Positions 44,348 to 53,051 of a stretch of DNA of 64,000 nt are shown in pieces; the stretch's first letter is position 1, and each line of letters opens with the position of its first letter. The stretch spans positions 29,603 through 93,602 of the forward strand of contig DATKML010000008.1 in the NCBI GenBank assembly GCA_035541875.1, read 5' to 3'. Under the pieces are notes generated by a model. The model saw nothing but the letters and a program-made list of their open reading frames with translations. It ran no database searches and was not told where the DNA came from. The stretch is from JAJPHI01 sp035541875 (GTDB lineage: Bacteria > Desulfobacterota > Binatia > Binatales > Binataceae). The position numbers and the translations under genes were made by a program.

Positions 44348-45388
44348 ATGAGATCGATACCGGTCGCGCTGACGCTGGCTATTGGCCTGATAGCACTGGC
44401 ATTGCCGCCGCGGGCGAATGCCCAAACGTCACCGAATCTGGCCCTCGATCCGCCGCTTGTTAATGGCCAGCCGATCAAGGTCGCGATCGGCCTTACGCTC
44501 ATCAATATTCCAACGATCACTGAGGCTGAGGAGCACTTTGAGATCACTGGCTATCTCTCCGCACGATGGGTCGATCCGCGCCTCGCTCACAAGCCTCGGC
44601 CCGACGGTTTACCGGTAAGCTACTCGCCCGATCAGGTATGGCATCCCCATCCGGAGATCGTTAACGCGATTCAACCACGTCAGCGTCAGGATGTTTCGAT
44701 CGAGGCTGACCCGGACGGCACGATACATTACCTCGAACGCTTCGGCGTAGAGGTATCGTCGCCGTTTTCATTACGTAGCTTTCCCTTTGATCGACAGACT
44801 CTGCAGATTATCCTTCACCCTTTCGCCAGCAACGTGCAGCGCGTCCGTTTTGAAATCGATACCGCGCGGACATCAAACTCCGCTGAGCTAAAGAGCTACA
44901 GCTCGTTGGCGCAGTGGGACGTAATCGGGCTGACGGCAACTCAAGGTACCTCGAAATTCAATGGCGCTGAGATTTCTGAAGCGCGCTTCGAAATTCAAAT
45001 CGTGCGCCGCTATCAGTTTTATATCTGGAAGGTCTTTCTGCCTCTCCTGCTGATGGTGATGCTGTCTTGGACGATCTTCTGGATCGAAACGTTCGACCTG
45101 CAAAACCAGATTCAGGTTGCGGTCGTGACGCTCCTCACGGTGATCGCGTTCGCCTTCGCGATTTCGTCAAACCTGCCGAAGGTGCCCTACCTCACCTTCG
45201 CCGATGCGTTCTTTCTCACCTGCTACGTTTTTGTGTTCATCGCAATTCTCGAACTGATGACCGTACATGTATCGTATCGGACGCGCGGCGAGCACCTGGG
45301 TCTCAAAATCCGCAGAGTCTCACGCTGGCTGGTACCGTTGGCGTTTTGCGCATCGCTGACACTGATCGCCTTCCGCTTTGTAGGGTAG
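44348..45388 (+). CDS. Pentameric ligand-gated ion channel homologue (prokaryotic Cys-loop receptor family)
   Basis: 346 residues: a signal peptide (to about 26, ending PPRANAQ), a beta-rich extracellular ligand-binding domain (ITGYLSARWVDPRL, FGVEVSSPFSLRSFPFDRQTLQI), then FYIWKVFLPLLLMVMLSWTIFW (M1), an M2-like VAVVTLLTVIAFAFAISSNLP, the LPKVPYLTFADAFF loop and M3, and a final M4 helix. The loop corresponding to the eukaryotic Cys-loop has no cysteine pair, as in GLIC and ELIC. GGAG precedes the ATG. It follows metH by 26 nt, with no obvious functional link. Confidence 0.92.
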   Translation: MRSIPVALTLAIGLIALALPPRANAQTSPNLALDPPLVNGQPIKVAIGLTLINIPTITEAEEHFEITGYLSARWVDPRLAHKPRPDGLPVSYSPDQVWHPHPEIVNAIQPRQRQDVSIEADPDGTIHYLERFGVEVSSPFSLRSFPFDRQTLQIILHPFASNVQRVRFEIDTARTSNSAELKSYSSLAQWDVIGLTATQGTSKFNGAEISEARFEIQIVRRYQFYIWKVFLPLLLMVMLSWTIFWIETFDLQNQIQVAVVTLLTVIAFAFAISSNLPKVPYLTFADAFFLTCYVFVFIAILELMTVHVSYRTRGEHLGLKIRRVSRWLVPLAFCASLTLIAFRFVG

Positions 45389-45462
45389 CGGCGCACGAAA
45401 CGCTTGACTTGATAAGCTACAAGTAGACAACCAATGCCTACGTTGCTATTTCTTCGAAAATC

Positions 45463-46286
45463 ATGGATCCACCGGTTGCGCCAGACTTCCACTTCAAGGC
45501 GAGCCTTAAGGATACTTTTTGGTCTCCGTTCACGCACTTTTCGCTGTTTCTTAGATTCTCCTCGATTCCCATCGTCGCCACGATTGCCGCCGATTTCTCT
45601 TTTGGGCTGATCGCGACTTTGGTAAAGCAACCCTTCGTTTTCGGCCTTGCCTTCTTTGTCGTGCCCGTAATGATTCCGTTCAACGTGGCGTGGACACGAC
45701 TATCAGTCATCGGGCCCGGCTCGGTGGCACGGCGAGCTATGTGGTCTTTCGGGAAGTCCGAGCGGAACGTGCTTCTGTTGTCAATTGGAGTCCTGGTCGC
45801 AATGATAGCTTGCGCTTCAATTGCCGCCGGTCTTATTAAGTTGTTGACCAAGTCCACTCCGGGGCAATAGTCGCAGGCGCCTTGGTCGGCGTGTTGGCAG
45901 TCTATGCCTTGCTGCGGATGCTATTCCTCTTTACCGAAGTTGCCCTACAGCGCTATCGCGGTTTCCGTCCCTGTTGGGAGCTGACGCGTAAGGCTTTGCT
46001 AAAGTTGTTTTCGATGTTCTTCGTGATTGGTGTGGTTTATTGGGTTCTGATGGCTATCGTCGACGTCATTTTTGGCAATCTCTTGGAGGTTAGCACCACC
46101 GCCATAGGCGAACCGCCAAGCACGGCGATAAACCTGACCCTCGCGACGATGCTCGGAAACGCACTCAATGTCGTGCTTCGGTTCTTTAACGCGGCGACGA
46201 ACCTCGCGATCGTATCATCAGCCTACAAAATTGCGCGCAAAGCACAGGAGGATGGTGCTCCCGAGACCGCGTTCTCAGAAGCCTAG
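45463..46286 (+). pseudogene. Polytopic membrane protein split by an apparent -1 frameshift in a G run
   Basis: The first frame (45463-45870, MDPPVAPDFHF...) has three hydrophobic segments and stops right after the GGGG run at 45861-45864. The second frame is open from before 45843 and continues AIVAGALVGVLAVYALLRMLFLF with three more hydrophobic segments to 46286. Adding one G to the run would join them as ...KSTPG-AIVAGALVG..., a single protein of about 274 residues and six membrane segments. I do not recognise the family. It could be a real mutation, a phase-variable site or a sequence error. The stop overlaps the convergent stop in a shared CTAG. Confidence 0.65.
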
Positions 46287-47440
46287 CTGCGATTGTCCAG
46301 CCCCATCCGCCGAGCGATAATCACCTTCATGATCTCGTTCGTGCCCGCATAGATCGACTGTATTGCCGCGTCGGCATAGTCAGTAGCCACCGGAAACTCG
46401 TTCATAAAGCCGTAGCCGCCATGCAGTTGCAGGCACTGGCTCGCGACTTTCTTGAGTAGGTCAGTGGTCCACCACTTCGCCATGCTGACTTCGGAAACGA
46501 TCTCTTCGCCGCGCACGTGCGCCGCCATACAACGATCCACGAAGGCCTGTCCGACTTCGACCTCGGTCGCCATCTCGGCCAGCTTGAACTGCGTGTTCTG
46601 AAAGCCCGCGATTGGCTGGCCGAAGGCCTTCCGCTGCTTGGTATACTCGATAGTGTCATCGAGGCAGCGCCGGGCGCTGGTCAGCGCTCCGATCGCCGTG
46701 ACAAGGCGTTCCTGCTGCAGCTTCTCCATCAGCATCTTGAAGCCTTGTCCCTCTTCGCCAAGCCGATTTGCTACCGGCACGCGGCAATCCTCGAAGAAGA
46801 GTTCGCTGGTGTCCTGACCCTTGAGTCCCAGCTTGTCGAGCTTCCGCCCGCGGACGAACCCCGGCGTATCACGATCGACAATAATCAGGCTCACGCCCCG
46901 ATGGACCGGCTTGGCCTGCGGGTCGGTCTTACATACGACGATTACGGCGTCAGCGATTTGCCCATTCGAGATGAACATCTTCGATCCGTTAAGCACGTAG
47001 CTGTCGCCGTCACGACGGGCATTGGTCTGCACTGCCGCGAGATCAGATCCGGTACCCGGTTCGGTCATCGCGATCGCGAGAATCACGTCGCCGCTGCAGG
47101 CTCCCGGGATATAGCGTCGCTTCTGCTCCTCGGTGCCGTAGGTCGAGATATAGGGGAGGCAGATATCCGAGTGCAGCCCCATCATCAGGCCATGCGCACG
47201 CACGCGGGACATCTCTTCAACCACGATCGCGTCGAACAGAAAGTCGACACCACCACCGCCGTATTCCGCCGGAGCATTCGGCCCAAGGAAGCCGGCTGCG
47301 CCAAGCTTGCGCCAGCTTTCGCGATCGCTCATCCCGTTTTTATTCCATTCGGGAATCTTCGGCTCGATCTCGGTCTCGATTAAACGGCGCACCTGGGCGC
47401 GGAACATCTCATGCTCTTCGGTGAAGATCTCTCGGCGCAT
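46283..47440 (-). CDS. Acyl-CoA dehydrogenase
   Basis: 385 residues from the ATG at 47440, which has GAGGAGGG upstream; an in-frame extension to 47539 was rejected. It has the ACAD motifs: AMTEPGTGSDLAAVQTNA, FISNGQIAD, REIFTEEHEMFRAQVRR at the N-terminus, LHGGYGFMNEFPV and IYAGTNEIMKVIIARR, whose glutamate is at the usual C-terminal catalytic position. FAD-linked oxidation of an acyl-CoA to its 2-enoyl form is expected, feeding the crotonases in the window. It has no close neighbours on its strand. Confidence 0.94.
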   Translation of the reverse strand: MRREIFTEEHEMFRAQVRRLIETEIEPKIPEWNKNGMSDRESWRKLGAAGFLGPNAPAEYGGGGVDFLFDAIVVEEMSRVRAHGLMMGLHSDICLPYISTYGTEEQKRRYIPGACSGDVILAIAMTEPGTGSDLAAVQTNARRDGDSYVLNGSKMFISNGQIADAVIVVCKTDPQAKPVHRGVSLIIVDRDTPGFVRGRKLDKLGLKGQDTSELFFEDCRVPVANRLGEEGQGFKMLMEKLQQERLVTAIGALTSARRCLDDTIEYTKQRKAFGQPIAGFQNTQFKLAEMATEVEVGQAFVDRCMAAHVRGEEIVSEVSMAKWWTTDLLKKVASQCLQLHGGYGFMNEFPVATDYADAAIQSIYAGTNEIMKVIIARRMGLDNRS

Positions 47441-47584
47441 CGACAACCCTCCTCGGGGGTCCCAAATCCTTGCATGCCGCCCGTGCCCCTTCCAAGGGCC
47501 TTTCAGACTTGTCCCTTTCGCTGCACCGGATGAGGGCAATTTCCGCGTTGCGTTTTCGTACCGTAATGCCTAACGTTTCTCCAA

Positions 47585-48799
47585 ATGCCCTCGATCAACT
47601 GGCAGAACGCGGCGGCTATCGCGACCGTTCTGTCGAGCGCGCTTCTCGCCGCCAGTGCGATTGCAGTAGTAGTGCAGCTCAGACAGGCTGCACGCTCAAG
47701 CTATTTTTCCGTCACCGCCCATCTTTTCGAGATCTGGCAGAGCAACGAATTCCAGCACGACCAGCTTTTTCTCCTCCACAAGCTCGAGACAATGACGTGG
47801 GAGGATTTTTGCGCCACTGGTCGCGGTGAGCACGCCGAGCGCGCGATTCATCGCGTCGGCGGTTTCTATGATCGCGTCGGCAACCTTGTCAGGCACAACC
47901 TCATCCGCCAGGAGGAGATCCTCCCAACGATCGGCGGCTACGCGGTCGCCGTATGGCATCGTATCGAGCCTTTAGTCAAAGAGATGCGGTTGCGGGAAAA
48001 CGCCGTCCTCTTTGAGAACTACGAAGCTCTGCTTCCCGAGTGCCATGAATGCTATGTCCCCGGCGTCGCACATATCGGTCGCTCAGTACGCGGAGCCCAG
48101 CTGCAACCGCCCATATGCGATCTGCCGACGCGGGTAGGAGCCGCACAACCGCCGACGGAGTCCGTCCTGGCACCTCCCCTCGATCCGCCTCCGGCCGACG
48201 GCAAGGTCCACTCAAAATTCCCCGTTATCGTTGTACCCGCGACCGCTCCGTCTGAACCACTCGCCGATTTCATGCTTCCAGACAGCGACGGAGTGACCCG
48301 CCGCCTCTCTGAGTTCGTCTCGTCGGGCCCGACCGTGCTGGTCTACATACGCGGCGCATGGTGCGCGTTCTGTCTGCGCCAGCTCGCCGATTACGCGGAA
48401 CGCTATCAAGAGTTCAAACGCACCGGCGTCGAGATCGTAGCGCTCAATCCAGAAAGTCAACGCCGGTCCCGGCGGCTGCGCAAAGGACTCAAACTGCCAT
48501 TCACCGTCCTCTCCGATGCCAAACACGAGGCGGCACGACACCTCGGCCTCATAGATCGTGAAAAGCCGGGCCAACCGACGGCCGCCACGCTGGTGCTCGA
48601 TACGGGGTCACGCGTTCGACTTTCTTCGCTCAACGATTGGGCGCGCAGCCTGGCGCCCCGCGATGCTTTCGAATTTGCTCGCGCGATCAAGCTCGGCGAG
48701 GCCCCGGCCGAAGCTCCCTCTGAATTGGAATTACCCAAGCCGCGCACGCTCTTCCTTCGCGGCTTCGCCAATATGGCACTCGGTCTGGTCCGCGGATGA
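47585..48799 (+). CDS. Fusion of a membrane-anchored helical domain (DUF4760-like) with a C-terminal redoxin
   Basis: 404 residues. The N-terminus has one membrane helix (AAIATVLSSALLAASAIAVVVQL) and a helical domain (about 40-150) resembling DUF4760. After a Pro-rich linker (about 180-215) comes a peroxiredoxin/thioredoxin-like domain with DFMLPDSDGVTRRLSEF, the redox motif RGAWCAFCLRQ and LKLPFTVLSD. The redoxin half is closely similar to the whole next gene, pointing to duplication and fusion. Membrane topology would decide whether the CxxC lies in the cytoplasm. It lies 24 nt before the paralogue. Confidence 0.82.
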   Translation: MPSINWQNAAAIATVLSSALLAASAIAVVVQLRQAARSSYFSVTAHLFEIWQSNEFQHDQLFLLHKLETMTWEDFCATGRGEHAERAIHRVGGFYDRVGNLVRHNLIRQEEILPTIGGYAVAVWHRIEPLVKEMRLRENAVLFENYEALLPECHECYVPGVAHIGRSVRGAQLQPPICDLPTRVGAAQPPTESVLAPPLDPPPADGKVHSKFPVIVVPATAPSEPLADFMLPDSDGVTRRLSEFVSSGPTVLVYIRGAWCAFCLRQLADYAERYQEFKRTGVEIVALNPESQRRSRRLRKGLKLPFTVLSDAKHEAARHLGLIDREKPGQPTAATLVLDTGSRVRLSSLNDWARSLAPRDAFEFARAIKLGEAPAEAPSELELPKPRTLFLRGFANMALGLVRG

Positions 48800-48823
48800 A
48801 ACCTTTAAGAAAAGGGAGTCACG

Positions 48824-49390
48824 ATGGCCTCTGACACGATGACGCTTCCCGATTTAGCCCTGCCCGACACCGACGGCATTACTCGCCACCTCTCTGAGTT
48901 CACCTCTTCCGGACCGGCCGTCTTGGTCTATGCTCGCGGCGCGAATTGTCCCTTTTGTCTGCGGCAGCTATCCGATTACGCCGAACATTACGGCTCCTTC
49001 AAAAGTGCCGGGCTCGAGGTTTTCGCCCTTTCGCCCGAGAGCCATCGCAAGTCTCGTCGTCTCCGGACCGGCCTCAAACTTCCTTTCACAGTTCTTTCAG
49101 ACACGCGCTTCGACGTCGCGAAGAATTTAGGCCTGATGGATCACGAGCGACCCGGCTTGCCGACACCTGCAACCGTTATGCTGGACCCGGGCCATCGCGT
49201 GCTGCTCTCGACCCTCAATGATGGCACCAAGAGCCTGCTTGCACGCGACATGCTCGAGTACGGTCGCGCGGTCAAACAGGAAACATCGGGAGCCTCACTC
49301 CCGCCTCCACCTCAGGTCCATGAGCACAGGCCCGGGCCCCTTTTCCTGCGTGCGATCTTCAATATCGCGACCGGCCTCATCAACGGCTGA
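48824..49390 (+). CDS. AhpC/TSA-type redoxin, paralogue of the preceding C-terminal domain
   Basis: The 188-residue soluble protein has TLPDLALPDTDGITRHLSEF, RGANCPFCLRQLSDYAEHY (CxxC), LKLPFTVLSDTRFDVAKNLGL and an end (RAIFNIATGLING) that matches the preceding fusion protein (RGFANMALGLVRG). It looks like a bacterioferritin-comigratory/DUF899-like redoxin reducing peroxides or disulfides. AAGGGAG precedes the ATG. Confidence 0.88.
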   Translation: MASDTMTLPDLALPDTDGITRHLSEFTSSGPAVLVYARGANCPFCLRQLSDYAEHYGSFKSAGLEVFALSPESHRKSRRLRTGLKLPFTVLSDTRFDVAKNLGLMDHERPGLPTPATVMLDPGHRVLLSTLNDGTKSLLARDMLEYGRAVKQETSGASLPPPPQVHEHRPGPLFLRAIFNIATGLING

Positions 49391-49487
49391 AGCCACTCCC
49401 GGCCTCCTCTGATCGCCTTCCCGCGACGCTGAACTCTTTGCCGTTCTGCCGATTTAGCGGTAAAGAACACGATGCGGAGGATTCTCG

Positions 49488-51113
49488 ATGGCCAAGACTA
49501 GTGGAAATGAACTCGTCGTCAGGGCGCTCAAGGACGAGGGAGTCGATACGGTTTTTTATCTCACCGGTGGTCCGATGGTTGATGTCGCTGCCGGATGTAT
49601 CAAGGAATTCCGCGCGATCGACGTGCGTCACGAGCAGGCCGCCTCGATGGCGGCGCATGCCTACAGCCGCGTGCTCGCCAAGCCGGGCGTATGCTTCGCC
49701 GCTTCCGGTCCCGCCGCCACCAACCTCGTTACCGGCGTCGGCAATGCCTATCTCGACGCGATCCCCGTGGTCGCCTTGGGCGGAGCGAGTGCGGTCGCGC
49801 AGGACGGGATGGGCGCCTTCCAAGAGATGAATCAAGTCGGCATCTTCAAACCGATCACCAAGTTCGCCGAGAAGGTGATCGATACGACACGCATCCCGGA
49901 AACCATCAACAAGGCTTTCCGGATGGCGATGGCGGGCCAGCCCGGCCCCGTTTACGTCGACCTCCCCGGCGATGTGCTCTACAAGAAGGTCGAGGAATCG
50001 GAAGTCCTCTTCCCCAAGCGGCCGCATGTCCTGCCTCGCGTGTCGGCCGATCCCGAAATGGTCCGTAAGGCGATCGCCCTGCTGCGCACGGCCAAGAAGC
50101 CCTTGGTGATCACCGGTACGGGAATCCATTGGTCCGGTGCCTACAAGGAGCTCAAGGAATTCGTCGAGCTTACCGGGACTCCGTTCTACACCACGCCCCA
50201 AGGCCGCGGCGTTATCGAAGAGGACCACGAGCTGAGCTTCCTCGGCGCACGCAACTTCGCCTGGAAAGAGGCCGATGTCGTCGTCTTCGTTGGTACCCGC
50301 CTCAACTTTATTGTCGGCTTTGGTCTGCCTCCGCGCTTTGCTCCAGATGTAAAAATCATTCAGGTCGATATCTCCGATGAGGAGATCGGGCGCAATCGCC
50401 CCGTCGATGTCGGTATCGTCGGTGACGCCAAGACGGTGCTGCGTCAGCTCATCGATGAAATTGGCAGCAAGTTTCCGCACAACAAGGACTGGGTCGAGGC
50501 GCTGCGCAGTCAAGATACTCGTGCGCAGGAAAAGGCCGTCGCCCTGCTCAACTCGAACAACCGCCCGATTCATCCGCTGCGCCTCTTCAAAGAGGTTCGC
50601 GATTTCATGGATCGCGACGCGATCGTCGTTGTTGACGGCCATGAAACCCTGAACTTCGCCCGCCAGTCGATCTCGACTCACGTCCCGGGCCATCGCGTGA
50701 ACGCAGGGCCCAACGGATGTATGGGGGTCGCGGTACCGTTTGGTCTCGGCGCCAAGGTCGCTAAACCGAATACGCAGGTTATTGTGCTCAGCGGCGACGG
50801 TTCATTCGGGATGAACGGGATGGAAATCGACACGATGGTCCGTCACAACATCCCGGTGCTCAACGTTATCAGCAACAACGGCGGATGGGCCGGGATCGGC
50901 GGCATGGATGCGGGCCGCGACCTCGGCTACAGCCGCTACGACAAGATGGCCGAGGTTTTCGGCGGCTACGGTGAATTCGTCGAAAAGCCCGAGGATATCC
51001 GCGGTGCGCTCGAACGCGCCGCCGCCTCAGGCAAGCCGGCCGTGGTCAATGTCGTGACCGACCCCCACGCCCGCTCCTCGACCGTCTCGTTCGCGAACTA
51101 CCGCGCAATTTAG
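49488..51113 (+). CDS. Thiamine-diphosphate enzyme (acetolactate synthase/2-hydroxyacyl-CoA lyase-like)
   Basis: The 541-residue protein has the three-domain ThDP fold: an N-terminal domain with the catalytic Glu49 in DVRHEQAAS and AASGPAATNLVTGVGNAY, a central Rossmann-like domain, and a C-terminal domain with the ThDP/Mg motif GDGSFGMN ... NN near 435-465. It resembles large subunits of acetolactate synthase, but no small subunit is present. The catabolic context and the terminal SFANYRA point more to a 2-hydroxyacyl-CoA lyase or oxalyl-CoA decarboxylase relative. The ATG follows CGGAGGATTCTCG. The exact reaction is uncertain. Confidence 0.88.
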   Translation: MAKTSGNELVVRALKDEGVDTVFYLTGGPMVDVAAGCIKEFRAIDVRHEQAASMAAHAYSRVLAKPGVCFAASGPAATNLVTGVGNAYLDAIPVVALGGASAVAQDGMGAFQEMNQVGIFKPITKFAEKVIDTTRIPETINKAFRMAMAGQPGPVYVDLPGDVLYKKVEESEVLFPKRPHVLPRVSADPEMVRKAIALLRTAKKPLVITGTGIHWSGAYKELKEFVELTGTPFYTTPQGRGVIEEDHELSFLGARNFAWKEADVVVFVGTRLNFIVGFGLPPRFAPDVKIIQVDISDEEIGRNRPVDVGIVGDAKTVLRQLIDEIGSKFPHNKDWVEALRSQDTRAQEKAVALLNSNNRPIHPLRLFKEVRDFMDRDAIVVVDGHETLNFARQSISTHVPGHRVNAGPNGCMGVAVPFGLGAKVAKPNTQVIVLSGDGSFGMNGMEIDTMVRHNIPVLNVISNNGGWAGIGGMDAGRDLGYSRYDKMAEVFGGYGEFVEKPEDIRGALERAAASGKPAVVNVVTDPHARSSTVSFANYRAI

Positions 51114-51134
51114 CTAGCTTTCTTTCGCCTTGGA

Positions 51135-51158
51135 GCCCTCTCCCCGATGGGAGAGGGC
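51135..51158. repeat. Palindromic intergenic repeat
   Basis: GCCCTCTCCC and GGGAGAGGGC form a perfect 10-bp hairpin with a CGAT loop, 21 nt after the ThDP gene. Downstream (51216-51228) is AGGTGAGGGTCAG. A degenerate relative lies at about 9913-9955. This is the type of short palindromic element scattered between genes in many high-GC genomes; it lacks a U tract. Confidence 0.55.
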
Positions 51159-51357
51159 CACTAGGTGAAGCGCAGCGGAGCTGAGCAAGAGAGTCTGCGA
51201 GCTGCGTTAGAGATCAGGTGAGGGTCAGCCGCGCCGCTCTCTCCCGATGTCATTCCCGCGCGCAATTCATCTATGGCGCCCGCAACGACCCAAGGTCCCT
51301 CGCGGCAACGAAGTCACGCGAGGAATCCCTCGCTGCGAAAAGCGTCTCTCTGACGTA

Positions 51358-51768
51358 CTACGGAATGATTTCGAACCGTCCGAGTCGGTGCGGACGATAA
51401 ATCTGAAAGTCGCGCTTGTCGATCGTGAAGATGCGCCTGATCCTTTCCCGTTCGGCAACGCGAACTAGCGCGACGTCCGCAAGGTCCATCGGCAAATCGC
51501 GATACTGCCACATCAGTTCACGCATCCAGGGATAGTCGCTCTCGCCAAGCTCGATCATCTCGATCGCCTTCACGTTGAGCATCTCCCACGATGATCTTTG
51601 TGCCTGTGCGGAGGTGTTCAGCAGATACATCGCCTCGGTAAAGGCGGGCCACACGGCCCCCAAGGGATCGGTTAGAGACGCCAAGGCCTTCCTGCACGAC
51701 CCGTGATGCGGGTCGCTGCGATCAACCAGAGCGACGAGCGGCCCGGCGTCGACGAGTACCTTGATTAT
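51358..51768 (-). CDS. PIN-domain ribonuclease toxin (VapC-like), start codon unclear
   Basis: The domain begins KVLVDAGPLVALVDRSD and keeps PIN acidic residues: Asp in VLVDAG, Glu in FTEAMYLL, Asp in DLADVALVRVAE and Asp in FTIDKRDF. VapC-type toxins cleave RNA. The frame overlaps the end of the RHH antitoxin gene by about 47 nt. I see no ATG, GTG or TTG just before the domain (the codons are AAG-ATA-ATC-AAG); the nearest TTG at 51849 lies inside the antitoxin region. A non-standard start or a small indel near the junction is possible. Confidence 0.78.
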   Translation of the reverse strand: MIKVLVDAGPLVALVDRSDPHHGSCRKALASLTDPLGAVWPAFTEAMYLLNTSAQAQRSSWEMLNVKAIEMIELGESDYPWMRELMWQYRDLPMDLADVALVRVAERERIRRIFTIDKRDFQIYRPHRLGRFEIIP

Positions 51769-52021
51769 CTTTTCGCTCGCGCAGCAACTTCGCGAAGCGT
51801 GTCCCCATGCGTTCCGACAGTCGAAGGCCGCCGCTGTCCCACGAACCAATAATATGAGCCATGGCGTCGGCCGGTCGGCGGTGCTTCTGCGTTTCATTCG
51901 TATCGTGCATCCGTTGCAGCGCTTCGCGCACGATATCCGACTTGCTGCGACCCGTTTCACGCGCGATCCGTTCGAGAAACGCCTCAATCGTCGGAGCGAT
52001 TCTTACATTCAAGGCTCCCAT
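51722..52021 (-). CDS. Ribbon-helix-helix antitoxin (CopG/VapB-like)
   Basis: 99 residues from ATG at 52021: a beta strand GALNVRIAP, helix TIEAFLERIARETG and the conserved turn GRSKSDIVREALQRM make a ribbon-helix-helix DNA-binding domain. The rest is polar with a very basic tail (RTRRRRAARRSG). The tail may be an artefact, since the frame overlaps the toxin. It is expected to neutralise the PIN toxin and repress the pair. A much longer in-frame extension upstream runs antisense to the hydrolase gene and was rejected. Confidence 0.8.
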   Translation of the reverse strand: MGALNVRIAPTIEAFLERIARETGRSKSDIVREALQRMHDTNETQKHRRPADAMAHIIGSWDSGGLRLSERMGTRFAKLLRERKDNQGTRRRRAARRSG

Positions 52022-52117
52022 CGGCTCTTTTGAATCACATGGTGTAATACGTTTGGAGGGATTGGTTCTGCCCTCTATTAGACAAGACGTGATATACCTT
52101 CCGCGCGGAGAACCTCT

Positions 52118-52852
52118 ATGAGCGAAACCTTCGTCCTCGTTCACGGCGCATGGCATGGCGCGTGGTGCTGGACCGCCGTGATGGCGGAACTGGAGCGGAT
52201 GGGTCATCGCGCCTATGCCCTCGACCTGCCCGGTCGCTGGTCCCATCCGATGCCGCATGCCCAAATCAATCGTCACGTCTGGGTCGACACCGTCGCGAAG
52301 TTCGTCGAAGATCGCGATCTTCGCAACGTCGTGATCGCCGGTCACAGCCTGGGCGGACTGACTATCACCGGTGTAGCTTTGAAGATCCCCGAGCGCATCA
52401 AGCGGGTGGTCTATGCAACGGCGCTGGTACCACCGGAGGACGGCACTCTCGGCGACGAGTTTCAGAAGATGCTGACGCCGGCGCTCGCAGCGGCGATGCA
52501 GCCGCTCAACGGCGGTATCTCGATGACCCTCGATGCGACCTATTTCCGCAGCAACTTTATCCAGGATGGCTCGCGCGATTTGCAGGATTTCGTCGCCGCC
52601 GCGATGGTGCCCGAGGCTATGCTGCCCACCAATGATCCCGTGCCGATGAAGGACTTCCATGCGCTCGGTCTGCCGACCGGTTATCTTGTCTGCGAAGACG
52701 ACGTCGCATTCGGTGATCCCAAGCTGTGGCATCCGGGGTTTTCCAGCCGTCTGCGCAATCCCACGATACGGACGATTCCGGGAGGACACGAGCTGATGTT
52801 CACCCAACCCGTTGCGACAGCCCACGCCCTCGCTGAACTGGCGCTGGGATAG
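52118..52852 (+). CDS. Alpha/beta hydrolase, esterase-like
   Basis: The 244-residue protein has FVLVHGAWHGAWCW (oxyanion), GHSLGG (nucleophile elbow) and a C-terminal GGHELMF histidine. It belongs to the same small-esterase subfamily as the hydrolase at 2640. GGAGAA precedes the ATG. It is divergent from the toxin-antitoxin pair and not obviously linked to an operon. The substrate is unknown. Confidence 0.89.
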   Translation: MSETFVLVHGAWHGAWCWTAVMAELERMGHRAYALDLPGRWSHPMPHAQINRHVWVDTVAKFVEDRDLRNVVIAGHSLGGLTITGVALKIPERIKRVVYATALVPPEDGTLGDEFQKMLTPALAAAMQPLNGGISMTLDATYFRSNFIQDGSRDLQDFVAAAMVPEAMLPTNDPVPMKDFHALGLPTGYLVCEDDVAFGDPKLWHPGFSSRLRNPTIRTIPGGHELMFTQPVATAHALAELALG

Positions 52853-53051
52853 AGTTTCAGGCCCGGACCTGATCGCCATTTTCGGCTGCCGCTGCTAGTG
52901 AGCGACCGTCGTTAAAGCCTCGTTACGGGCTTGCGAAGGAGGCTGGCGTCTGCGATAACGCGAAAAGACCGCCAAGGGGCGGCCAAGTCAGCGCAGCGCG
53001 ACCATCGATCGCTTAGCGGTTCGCGCTCGCCATAACTTCAGGAGACCGTCG

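Noticed and set aside
49380..50693. Antisense open frame (437 codons) opposite the ThDP enzyme
   Set aside because: The plus-strand gene has full ThDP motifs and a ribosome-binding site; the antisense frame has neither.
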